Positions 1-5,506 of a stretch of DNA of 7,113 bases are shown in pieces. Position numbers and translations under genes: made by a program. Position 1 is the first letter of the stretch. Every line of letters begins with the position of its first letter. The notes under the pieces are model-generated. The model had not been told where the DNA came from. It made no database searches and was given only the letters and a program-made list of their open reading frames with translations. The stretch comes from an uncultured beta proteobacterium (GTDB taxonomy: Bacteria; Pseudomonadota; Gammaproteobacteria; Burkholderiales; Burkholderiaceae), in assembly GCA_903930665.1 (NCBI GenBank), contig CAIYZI010000525.1:1-7113 (forward strand), in the 5' to 3' direction.

Positions 1-1
1 A

Positions 2-499
2 AGTCGTGGCGCCAAAGTGATTCCCCTCCTCAAGCCTGCAACTCAAATTAGAAATTTTGAACCCGTCCTTCTGATTGACGTTCCTGAAGATGCTTTGGTA
101 CTCCAAGAAGAAATCTTCGGCCCTATTCTTCCTATCGTGACAGTTAACAGCGTAACGGCTGCCATCGCCTACGTTAACCAACGCCCCAAACCTCTAGCAC
201 TATATTGGTTTGGAAAAGACAAGAAAAATCTGCAGCAAGTATTAAGTAACACACGCTCAGGTGGCGTCACGATTAACGACACCTTATTGCATGTGGCTGT
301 TGAAGATCTACCCTTTGGCGGTGTTGGAGCGAGCGGCATGGGCACCTATCACGGCAAAGCTGGGTTTGAAACCTTTAGCCATAAAAAATCCGTCTTAGAA
401 GTACGAAGTTCTTTGGGTCTGGGTTTCTTGCGTGGCACTAAGCTTGCGCGACCACCTTACGGGAAAAAAGTGGAACGCCTATTGCGCTGGCTAAGGTAA
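2..499 (+). CDS. Aldehyde dehydrogenase, probable coniferyl aldehyde dehydrogenase (C-terminal part, 5' end outside window)
   Basis: The reading frame is open from base 2, so the gene begins upstream; about 165 C-terminal residues are visible. The protein belongs to the NAD(P)-dependent aldehyde dehydrogenase superfamily, which oxidises aldehydes to carboxylic acids in the cytoplasm. Seen here are the family block EEIFGPILPIV, the segment RPKPLALYWFG, GGVTINDTLLH and then PFGGVGASGMGTYHGKAGF followed by FSHKKSV. This last combination is typical of the ALDH3-like coniferyl aldehyde dehydrogenase (CalB) group, which converts coniferyl aldehyde to ferulate in aromatic breakdown. The catalytic cysteine and glutamate lie upstream and cannot be checked. 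The GTG at 17 is an internal valine codon, not a start. The gene ends with TAA and converges on the exporter gene. Family membership is sure; the coniferyl substrate is inference from motif style. Confidence 0.9.
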   Translation, partial: SRGAKVIPLLKPATQIRNFEPVLLIDVPEDALVLQEEIFGPILPIVTVNSVTAAIAYVNQRPKPLALYWFGKDKKNLQQVLSNTRSGGVTINDTLLHVAVEDLPFGGVGASGMGTYHGKAGFETFSHKKSVLEVRSSLGLGFLRGTKLARPPYGKKVERLLRWLR

Positions 500-534
500 G
501 CCCAAAAGGTAAGCCTAAATAAAGTAAGCCTAAA
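496..534 (+). repeat. Three short direct repeats at the convergent gene junction
   Basis: GTAAGCC(C/T)AAA occurs three times, beginning at 496, 509 and 524. The first copy contains the TAA stop of the aldehyde dehydrogenase gene, and the last ends next to the stop of the opposite-strand exporter gene. Spacings of 13 and 15 bases are not multiples of three, so this is not a coding repeat. No GC-rich hairpin with a T-tract is visible, so I do not call it a terminator. Confidence 0.5.
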
Positions 535-535
535 G

Positions 536-1213
536 CTAGAGCAGTAGATTCCCTGCAAAGGTTATCAGGAGTGCGCCCACCAATAACCAAAGGAAGGCAG
601 CGCAGTGGGGGTGCCGATGAAAATAGCGCAGAAAGAATTGCCCAGCAAGAATTAAGCCGGCTAAATAACTCATGCTGACGATCTGTAGCACTACGGCCAG
701 GTATAAAAATGTATATGCAGGATGTGCAAATCCGGGCTGAATAAATTGCGCAAAGAAAGAGACGAAGAAAAAAATAGCCTTGGGGTTTGTTAAAGATAAG
801 CTCAACGCAGCCAAGCTAGGGTGTACGGAATCCAAATAACTGCGGATCTCTTTCGTCCCCGAAGCGTCCTGCCGATTTTTCCAGCGACCAACCCCAGAGC
901 GCATGAGGCCTAAGCCCATCCATGCTAAATACAGAGCTCCCAAAGTACGCACCACATTGAAAAGCATCGGGGATGAATTTAATAGCGAGGCTGCCCCTAG
1001 CGCAACAGCTGTCATCAAGATGCCATCACCAATGAATATCCCTAATGCAGCCCACGTCCCCGCACGCCAGCCTTTACGTGAAGTAATCGTTAAAACATAG
1101 AGGGAGTTTGGGCCTGGAAAGACAATCGTAAAAATAGTGCCCAAAAAATAGGTGGGGAAATCTAAAATGCCTGCATGAGACGGGGATAAAAAGATTAAAT
1201 TGGGTAATTGCAC
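536..1213 (-). CDS. LysE/RhtB family amino-acid exporter, LeuE-like
   Basis: This is a polytopic inner-membrane protein of the LysE/RhtB superfamily, which exports amino acids such as leucine or homoserine by secondary transport. From the chosen GTG start it has 225 residues; E. coli LeuE has about 212. Visible family marks are PGPN at residues 33-36 after a first hydrophobic segment, the stretch GIFIGDGILM, MLFNVVRTLGALYLAWMG, and SLTNPKAIFFFVSFFAQFI around residue 145. About six hydrophobic segments fit the family (roughly 19-33, 53-75, 84-105, 136-155, 168-192, 206-223). The start is uncertain. The frame stays open upstream to a TTG at 1300, but those 29 extra residues do not resemble the family. 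GTG at 1213 places the first membrane segment where LeuE has it. No Shine-Dalgarno sequence is clear for either. The substrate is not determinable from sequence. Confidence 0.85.
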   Translation of the reverse strand: MQLPNLIFLSPSHAGILDFPTYFLGTIFTIVFPGPNSLYVLTITSRKGWRAGTWAALGIFIGDGILMTAVALGAASLLNSSPMLFNVVRTLGALYLAWMGLGLMRSGVGRWKNRQDASGTKEIRSYLDSVHPSLAALSLSLTNPKAIFFFVSFFAQFIQPGFAHPAYTFLYLAVVLQIVSMSYLAGLILAGQFFLRYFHRHPHCAAFLWLLVGALLITFAGNLLL

Positions 1214-1225
1214 ATACCCATCATA
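1214..1225 (-). promoter_or_regulatory. Candidate -10 element of the exporter gene
   Basis: On the minus strand TATGAT (1225 down to 1220), one mismatch from TATAAT, is followed by six bases and then the GTG chosen as the exporter start. If used, transcription would begin at or next to the start codon, giving a leaderless message. The hexamer 17 bases upstream (TTCCCC) is a poor -35 match, and the region is AT-rich, so chance occurrence is quite possible. Confidence 0.25.
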
Positions 1226-1300
1226 ATTAAATAAATTAATTCGGGGAAACCCTTGTAATCCCCATCTCAAAATGCCATAATGGGAGGCTTTTTTAAGCAA

Positions 1301-1376
1301 TTTGATTCATCGCCCCCCAGCTATATTTCAGCGATTAGTTTAGAAGTCATAAACACAACAACGCTGCCGCTTGTCT
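1301..1376. other. Non-coding stretch upstream of rhlE, no recognised element
   Basis: Between the exporter's upstream region and the hairpin cluster before rhlE there is no plausible gene. Some promoter-like hexamers exist (TTGATT at 1302, TATATT at 1322), but they are only 14 bases apart, too close for a standard sigma-70 pair. The rhlE promoter therefore probably lies here but could not be placed. Confidence 0.4.
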
Positions 1377-1454
1377 GATGGTCGATGCCTTTGACCATCG
1401 CATCCTATAAAAAACTCAGGATGCAACATACGGAGACGTCCCTCAACAGGGACG
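1377..1454 (+). promoter_or_regulatory. Structured leader of rhlE: three consecutive hairpins
   Basis: Three perfect inverted repeats follow one another just before the rhlE start. The first is GATGGTC (1377-1383) with GACCATC (1393-1399). The second, directly abutting, is GCATCC (1400-1405) with GGATGC (1419-1424). The third is CGTCCCT (1437-1443) with AGGGACG (1448-1454) around a CAAC loop, ending nine bases before the ATG. The third stem covers AGGGA, the only purine-rich stretch near the start, so folding could limit ribosome access. GATGC at 1384-1388 can also pair with GCATC at 1400-1404, which would exclude both of the first two stems. The pairing is seen in the sequence; a regulatory role is inference. 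Confidence 0.5.
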
Positions 1455-1463
1455 AGTAATAGC

Positions 1464-3035
1464 ATGACTTTTTCTAAAGAAACTAATCACGAGTCAAAAG
1501 ACTCAAAACCCGCTGGGCATGAATTCCAGTCTTTCGCCCTCGCGGCGCCACTTCTCAAAAACGTTGCTGAATTGGGTTATACCCAAGCCACTGAAGTTCA
1601 AGCTCAGGTTATTCCTGCAGCCCTCGCTGGCGGTGATTTATTGGTCAGCAGCCAAACTGGTAGCGGTAAAACCGCAGCCTTTTTATTACCTTTAATTCAT
1701 CAGTTGATCGAAGAAAATCCTCACGGCACAGCACCTACACCAGGTCGCGCGCAGCCTAAGGTATTAGTTCTTTGCCCTACTCGTGAATTAGCTCAACAAG
1801 TTACCGCAGATGCAGTGAACTTAGTTCGCGGCCTAAAAGGTATTCGGATTGCAACCGTTATGGGTGGCATGCCTTACGGCAAGCAGATCCAAGCTATCAA
1901 AGGTGCATCCTTAGTTGTTGCAACCCCAGGTCGTTTGCTCGACTTGTGCGATAGCAAAGCCATTCACCTTGGTGATGTAAAGCAACTCGTTATCGACGAA
2001 GCTGATCGCATGCTCGACATGGGATTTGCTGATGATCTTGAAGCAATCGACAAGCGCTGTTCTGGTCGTAACCAAACTTTGATGTTCTCTGCAACTTTTG
2101 CGCCAAAAATTATGGCCTTGGCAAATGAGTTGACAACCAATGCTAAGCGTATTGAACTTGCTCATGCAGGTGAAAAACACGCCAACATCGAACAGAAATT
2201 GCATTGGGCTGATAGCTTGTCACACAAACATAAATTGCTCGAGCACATTTTGGCTGACGCCTCTTTGGATCAAGCAGTTGTATTTGCAAGCACCCAAGTT
2301 GAAAGCGAAAAAATTGCTGACACATTGCGTGCAAATGGTTACGAAGCTACTGCCCTTCATGGTGCAATGCCTCAAGCCGTTCGTATGCGTCGTCTTGAAT
2401 CTCTTCGCAAAGGTCACACCAAGATTTTGGTTGCGACTGATGTGGCCGCTCGCGGCATCGATGTACCACGTATTAGTCACGTGATTAACTTTGGCTTGCC
2501 AATGAAACCAGAAGACTATACGCACCGCATCGGTAGAACTGGACGCGCTGGTCGTAATGGCGTAGCTATTACTTTGGTTGAACATCGTGATCGCGCTAAG
2601 ATTCGCAATATTGAGCGTTTCACACAGCAAGATATCGCTGCTTCAGTCATTGCTGGTCTTGAGCCACAAGCCAAGCCAAGCTTTGGTGGTGGCGGTGGTC
2701 GCCCAGGTGGTGGTCGTTCAGGCGGTGGAAACCGTTCTGGTGGTGGCGGTGGTCGTTATGGTTCAGGCGCACGTTCTGAGTCTCGTTCTGGTGGTGGTGG
2801 CGGTGGAAACCGTTCAGGCAACCATTTCGAGGCCCGCTCAAGTGAGCCACGCTCTAGCGATTCACGTCCAACAGGCGATTCACGCCCAAGTGGCAACCGT
2901 TTTGCAGACTCACGTCCTGCGCGTTCTGCTGACTCACGTCCAGCACCACGTTCTGGAGATTCACGTCCATCAGCTGGTCCACGTTTTGCAAAACCAAAAA
3001 CTGGTGGTCAACGTAGAAGCTTCAGCGGTAACTAA
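1464..3035 (+). CDS. rhlE: DEAD-box ATP-dependent RNA helicase, RhlE type
   Basis: A 523-residue RNA helicase that unwinds short RNA duplexes using ATP; relatives act in ribosome assembly, RNA decay and cold adaptation. All core motifs are intact: Q-motif glutamine Q46 after aromatic F24, motif I SSQTGSGKT (62-70), Ia PTRELAQQ (105-112), Ib TPGRLLD (154-160), II DEAD (178-181), III SAT (209-211), IV VVFAST, V ARGID (329-333), VI HRIGRTGRAGR (354-364). The helicase core ends near residue 400. A disordered, basic, Gly/Arg/Ser-rich tail of about 120 residues follows, first glycine blocks with arginines and then five DSRP units. Such tails bind RNA without specificity. The ATG has only a weak ribosome site (GAG, seven bases upstream), partly inside a hairpin. 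The stop lies two bases before ubiC, so the two are probably cotranscribed. RhlE is the best subgroup by length and tail, though other DEAD-box paralogues exist. Confidence 0.93.
   Translation: MTFSKETNHESKDSKPAGHEFQSFALAAPLLKNVAELGYTQATEVQAQVIPAALAGGDLLVSSQTGSGKTAAFLLPLIHQLIEENPHGTAPTPGRAQPKVLVLCPTRELAQQVTADAVNLVRGLKGIRIATVMGGMPYGKQIQAIKGASLVVATPGRLLDLCDSKAIHLGDVKQLVIDEADRMLDMGFADDLEAIDKRCSGRNQTLMFSATFAPKIMALANELTTNAKRIELAHAGEKHANIEQKLHWADSLSHKHKLLEHILADASLDQAVVFASTQVESEKIADTLRANGYEATALHGAMPQAVRMRRLESLRKGHTKILVATDVAARGIDVPRISHVINFGLPMKPEDYTHRIGRTGRAGRNGVAITLVEHRDRAKIRNIERFTQQDIAASVIAGLEPQAKPSFGGGGGRPGGGRSGGGNRSGGGGGRYGSGARSESRSGGGGGGNRSGNHFEARSSEPRSSDSRPTGDSRPSGNRFADSRPARSADSRPAPRSGDSRPSAGPRFAKPKTGGQRRSFSGN
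2685..2807 (+). repeat. Glycine-rich GGTGGT/GGCGGT tract in rhlE
   Basis: The codons for residues 408-448 are dominated by GGT and GGC, with runs of five to six glycines separated by RPGGGRS, NRS and RYGSGARSESRS. The string GGCGGTGGAAACCGTTC occurs twice, about 90 bases apart, so the tract is prone to slippage or recombination. The opposite strand and other frames contain long open frames here only because of this repeat. Confidence 0.8.
2859..2969 (+). repeat. Five DSRP coding repeats in the rhlE tail
   Basis: GA(T/C)TCACG(T/C)CC/T-type units encode Asp-Ser-Arg-Pro at residues 466-469, 472-475, 482-485, 490-493 and 499-502. Spacers are two to six residues and contain Ser, Arg, Ala, Gly and Pro. 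The unit alternates acidic and basic charge within a disordered segment, unlike the preceding glycine blocks. Confidence 0.8.
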
Positions 3036-3037
3036 AA

Positions 3038-3613
3038 ATGGCTCACCGTCGTCGTCTCTGTTCTTTATGGACTCGAGTCGATTCCGGTGCAGTTCATCAA
3101 GCGCCACGCGAGTGGCAGTCGTGGCTTAGTGACACTGGCTCATTAACTCAAAAAATTGAGCGGCTGATTGGCCAAAAACTAGAGGTTCTAGTTCTAAGCG
3201 ATACCCGCCAAAACTTAAATAGCGACGAAAGTCGCTATTTTCATTTCCAGATTGGTCGCTGCCGCATTCGCGAAGTCTTACTTTGTGCAAATAAAGTGCC
3301 TCTTGTTATGGCTCATAGCATCATCCCAACAACAAGCTCAAGCGGTAGCAATCACGCCATCCTTCGTTTGGGCAAGAAGCCTTTAGGGGCTGTCCTGTTT
3401 GCAAAAACTCACCAACACAGTAAACCAAAATATCACCGTGAAATTGCTCGATTAGATATGGGTGATGACCTCTGGAAAAGATGCCTTAAAAAGTACCCCC
3501 ATTTACCTTCCCCAGTATGGGCAAGAAGAACCCTGTATAGACTTAAAGGACATCCTTTACTGGTCAATGAAATCTTTTTACCTGAGCTCCTAAAGTACAC
3601 CAATCAATCTTAA
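3038..3613 (+). CDS. ubiC: Chorismate lyase (chorismate--pyruvate lyase)
   Basis: Chorismate lyase removes pyruvate from chorismate to give 4-hydroxybenzoate, the first committed step of ubiquinone synthesis in the cytoplasm. The 191-residue product is somewhat longer than E. coli UbiC (about 165), mainly by an extended, basic N-terminus. Matching blocks in order are SRYFHFQIGRCRIREVLLC (R78 corresponds to the substrate-binding arginine 76 of E. coli), LRLGKKPLGAVLF (109-121), and YRLKGHPLLVNEIFLPE, in which E178 corresponds to catalytic glutamate 155. The start ATG is two bases after the rhlE stop, with no good Shine-Dalgarno sequence, which suggests translation coupled to rhlE. The next gene, hemD, lies on the opposite strand with four bases between the stops. 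Overall identity to UbiC is moderate, but the spacing of the conserved blocks is convincing. Confidence 0.85.
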   Translation: MAHRRRLCSLWTRVDSGAVHQAPREWQSWLSDTGSLTQKIERLIGQKLEVLVLSDTRQNLNSDESRYFHFQIGRCRIREVLLCANKVPLVMAHSIIPTTSSSGSNHAILRLGKKPLGAVLFAKTHQHSKPKYHREIARLDMGDDLWKRCLKKYPHLPSPVWARRTLYRLKGHPLLVNEIFLPELLKYTNQS

Positions 3614-3624
3614 AACCTTAAGAT
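3607..3624. repeat. Palindrome spanning the convergent stops of ubiC and hemD
   Basis: ATCTTAA (3607-3613) and TTAAGAT (3618-3624) form a perfect 7-bp inverted repeat around AACC. The left arm ends with the TAA of ubiC. The right arm begins with the TAA of hemD read on the other strand. The stem is AT-rich and no T-tract follows on either strand, so it is at best a weak bidirectional terminator or 3'-end structure. Confidence 0.5.
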
Positions 3625-4460
3625 GAAGATAGGCTTAGCCAAACTTGGCTAGCTTTCACAAGAGCCTCATCTCCTGGCTCGCAAATAAAGACTTTCCCAA
3701 ACCCAATCGCTTTGGCGGCTTCGCCAATATTTTGATGTGGACATATCGCACTGGCATAGAGCAAAGTTTTTTTAGCCTGATTAAACGGGCCTTGAATCAC
3801 GCTACCCAAATAGCGTACTGCTTCTGAAGAAGTCAGTAACCAGAGTGATTGTGAAAAATCCATTGGGAAAATAGATTCCCATTCAGGGCTATCTGTACCT
3901 AGGGGAATGCGTTCATATACGCTGATGAGCTCCACCTTTGCACCCGCATCTTTTAAAGTCTGGGCAAGCCAGTCACGGCCATCCTCGCCTTTAAAGACCA
4001 CCACTTTCTTCTGAGACCAATCCCAGCCAAGAGTATTGAGCACTTCCCAGAGGCCTTCAGAGTCCCAGCGGTGATTTTCAAGAGGGATGTATATCGGTGT
4101 TGGGGCTTCTTCAGCTCCGATGCCAAGGGTTTGTAAAGTTGCTCGGCTACTACCCCCCATCACTCCAATAGGAATTGGATGGGGTGAACATGCTTGCCAA
4201 TCTTGCATTAGCAAACGCATCGTGCATTCAATGGCATTTGGACTAACAAAAATTGCCAGGTCTACATCCTGCAAGGCATTGGCTACCTGTACCGCTAATC
4301 CATTTTCAGTTTTTGGGGCAATCGTCAGTAATGGCAATGACAGTATTTGGGGCAGATCTTGTTCCAAATAACCCTCTGAAACAAAGCCAGCACTGAGTCG
4401 TTCAATTAAGGAATGCGCCTGCCCACTAGGGCGAGTAACAACGATGGTATTTTTACTCAT
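3618..4460 (-). CDS. hemD: Uroporphyrinogen-III synthase
   Basis: HemD closes linear hydroxymethylbilane into uroporphyrinogen III while inverting ring D, the branch point to heme, siroheme and cobalamin. From the ATG at 4460 the protein has 280 residues (E. coli 246). Conserved elements of this divergent family are visible: VVTRPSGQ at 7-14, LAIFVSPNAIE at 68-78, GVMGGSSRATLQTLG near 99-113, VVVFKGEDGRDWL at 153-165 with VYERIP at 181-186, LLTSSEAV at 208-215, and the C-terminal IGEAAKAIGFGKVFIC near 245-260. An in-frame ATG at 4496 would add 12 residues and overlap hemC by 17 bases. I prefer 4460 because the TRP motif then sits about eight residues from the start, as in E. coli. It follows hemC by 19 bases and is surely in the same operon. 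No hemX-like extension or gene follows. Confidence 0.88.
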   Translation of the reverse strand: MSKNTIVVTRPSGQAHSLIERLSAGFVSEGYLEQDLPQILSLPLLTIAPKTENGLAVQVANALQDVDLAIFVSPNAIECTMRLLMQDWQACSPHPIPIGVMGGSSRATLQTLGIGAEEAPTPIYIPLENHRWDSEGLWEVLNTLGWDWSQKKVVVFKGEDGRDWLAQTLKDAGAKVELISVYERIPLGTDSPEWESIFPMDFSQSLWLLTSSEAVRYLGSVIQGPFNQAKKTLLYASAICPHQNIGEAAKAIGFGKVFICEPGDEALVKASQVWLSLSSS

Positions 4461-4479
4461 TGCGCGTGAGGTGTTGGAC

Positions 4480-5463
4480 TTACTGCGGAAGTCCATCTGG
4501 CAATAGGTCGGCGGCGCCCTGCTCGATGAGATCTTTCGATACCGCCAAACCTAATGCTTCCGCATCAGCCACCGTTAGGACGGATGCCTCGCCTTGCGCC
4601 AAGCAAATCGACTTCCCATCAACGCTAGCGACAAAAGAGCGAATCTGCATTTGATTGTTATTCCATACAGCATGCGCCGCTAAAGGCACCTGACATGAGC
4701 CACCCAATTGGCGAGAAACCATGCGCTCCGCTGAAACTGCTAAAAGTGTAGGTAAATCATTCAATGGACTAAGCCATTGCTTAATATTGGGATGCTTGCT
4801 AAGTGTTTCGATACCCAAAGCACCCTGTCCGGCGGCTGGGGTATAAGGATCAAAAGGAAGATAGACTTTAATCCGACTTCCTAAACCCAAACGCTTTAAA
4901 CCAGCAGCAGCCAAGATAATGGCCTGATATTCTCCGCGGTCAAGCTTGCCCATACGGGTATCTAGATTGCCACGCAGGGGTTGAATTTCCAAATGGGGGT
5001 AGCAAGACCGTATAACCGCTTCGCGGCGTAAGCTTGAAGTTCCGACTACGGCACCTTCTGGCAACTCTCCCAAAGAGGCATAGTCATTGGACACAAAGGC
5101 ATCGCGCGCATCTTCCCTAGCCATGACACAGGCCAAATCAAATCCCTCTGGCATGACCATAGGCACATCCTTTAGGGAATGCACTGCCAAATCGGCCCGA
5201 CCATCTTCCAGAGCCGCTTCGAGCTCTTTGACAAATAAACCCTTTCCGCCGACCTTAGACAGGGCTCTATCCAATATTTGATCGCCCTGGGTAGTCATAC
5301 CCAGAATCTGGACATCACAGGCAGGATAGAGCTTTTTAAGGCAATCTCGGACGTGCTCAGCCTGCCACATAGCCAGACGACTCTCTCGCGAGGCAATGAC
5401 TAAACGGGCAGGAGTAGCTGAAATAGAAGTAGAAATGGAAGTAGAAATAGGGGTTTGGGACAT
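4480..5463 (-). CDS. hemC: Hydroxymethylbilane synthase (porphobilinogen deaminase)
   Basis: HemC condenses four porphobilinogen molecules into hydroxymethylbilane on a covalently bound dipyrromethane cofactor, in the cytoplasm. The 327-residue product shows the complete family pattern: ASRESRLAMWQ (24-34), TTQGDQILD (57-65), KGLFVKELEAALEDGRADLAVHS in the 74-96 region, catalytic Asp99 in LKDVP, GTSSLRR (141-147), LRGNLDTR (163-170), PAAGQGALGIE (209-219), and the cofactor-binding Cys257 in LGGSCQVP. The frame continues upstream to 5535, but that would run into argH, and the added residues do not match the family, so the ATG at 5463 is chosen. The first 18 residues are extra relative to E. 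coli and consist largely of Ile-Ser-Thr-Ser repeats. It is the first gene of a hemC-hemD operon, divergent from argH; this neighbourhood also occurs in other proteobacteria. Confidence 0.95.
   Translation of the reverse strand: MSQTPISTSISTSISATPARLVIASRESRLAMWQAEHVRDCLKKLYPACDVQILGMTTQGDQILDRALSKVGGKGLFVKELEAALEDGRADLAVHSLKDVPMVMPEGFDLACVMAREDARDAFVSNDYASLGELPEGAVVGTSSLRREAVIRSCYPHLEIQPLRGNLDTRMGKLDRGEYQAIILAAAGLKRLGLGSRIKVYLPFDPYTPAAGQGALGIETLSKHPNIKQWLSPLNDLPTLLAVSAERMVSRQLGGSCQVPLAAHAVWNNNQMQIRSFVASVDGKSICLAQGEASVLTVADAEALGLAVSKDLIEQGAADLLPDGLPQ
5421..5450 (-). repeat. 12-base tandem repeat at the 5' end of hemC
   Basis: About 2.5 copies of a 12-base unit lie in frame near the hemC start. 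On the plus strand they read AAATAGAAGTAG, AAATGGAAGTAG and AAATAG. They encode consecutive Ile-Ser-Thr-Ser units ahead of the conserved domain. The unit length is a multiple of three, so copy changes would preserve the frame. Confidence 0.7.
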
Positions 5464-5506
5464 AACATTTAAAATAATCAAAGACCTACACCAATATACT
5501 GTGTTT
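5464..5506. promoter_or_regulatory. Divergent hemC/argH promoter region (43 bp)
   Basis: This gap must hold at least part of the promoters for both genes. For argH, TATACT (5495-5500), one mismatch from TATAAT, lies six bases before the ATG, so transcription would start at or beside the A of the start codon; no convincing -35 is present. For hemC two -10 candidates are seen on the minus strand. TATATT (5498 down to 5493) shares the same AT core, with TTGATG 15 bases upstream inside argH. TATTTT (5476 down to 5471) ends seven bases before the hemC ATG. Neither gene has a recognisable Shine-Dalgarno sequence here. Confidence 0.45.

Noticed and set aside
903..1100. Plus-strand 65-residue open frame inside the exporter gene
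   Set aside because: It is antisense to conserved LeuE-type membrane segments and has no recognisable content.
1377..1424. Possible Rho-independent terminator upstream of rhlE
   Set aside because: The stems are short, and the A-run at 1409-1414 lies in the loop of the second stem on the plus strand; no T-tract follows a stem on either strand where the exporter gene could use it.
1911..2850. Minus-strand and alternative-frame open frames inside rhlE (1911-2204, 2143-2334, 2220-2630, 2647-2850, and 2140-2484 on plus)
   Set aside because: All lie within the conserved helicase core or its repeat tail, with no family resemblance or start signals; they are shadows of rhlE.
2578..3129. Long plus-strand open frame overlapping the rhlE tail
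   Set aside because: It is rich in Val, Ala and His from reading GGTGGT repeats out of frame, and it resembles no protein family. rhlE in the other frame is intact across it.
5396..5506. Extended argH start at 5396
   Set aside because: The added 37 residues run antisense to the hemC N-terminal repeat and do not match ArgH proteins; the ATG at 5507 does.
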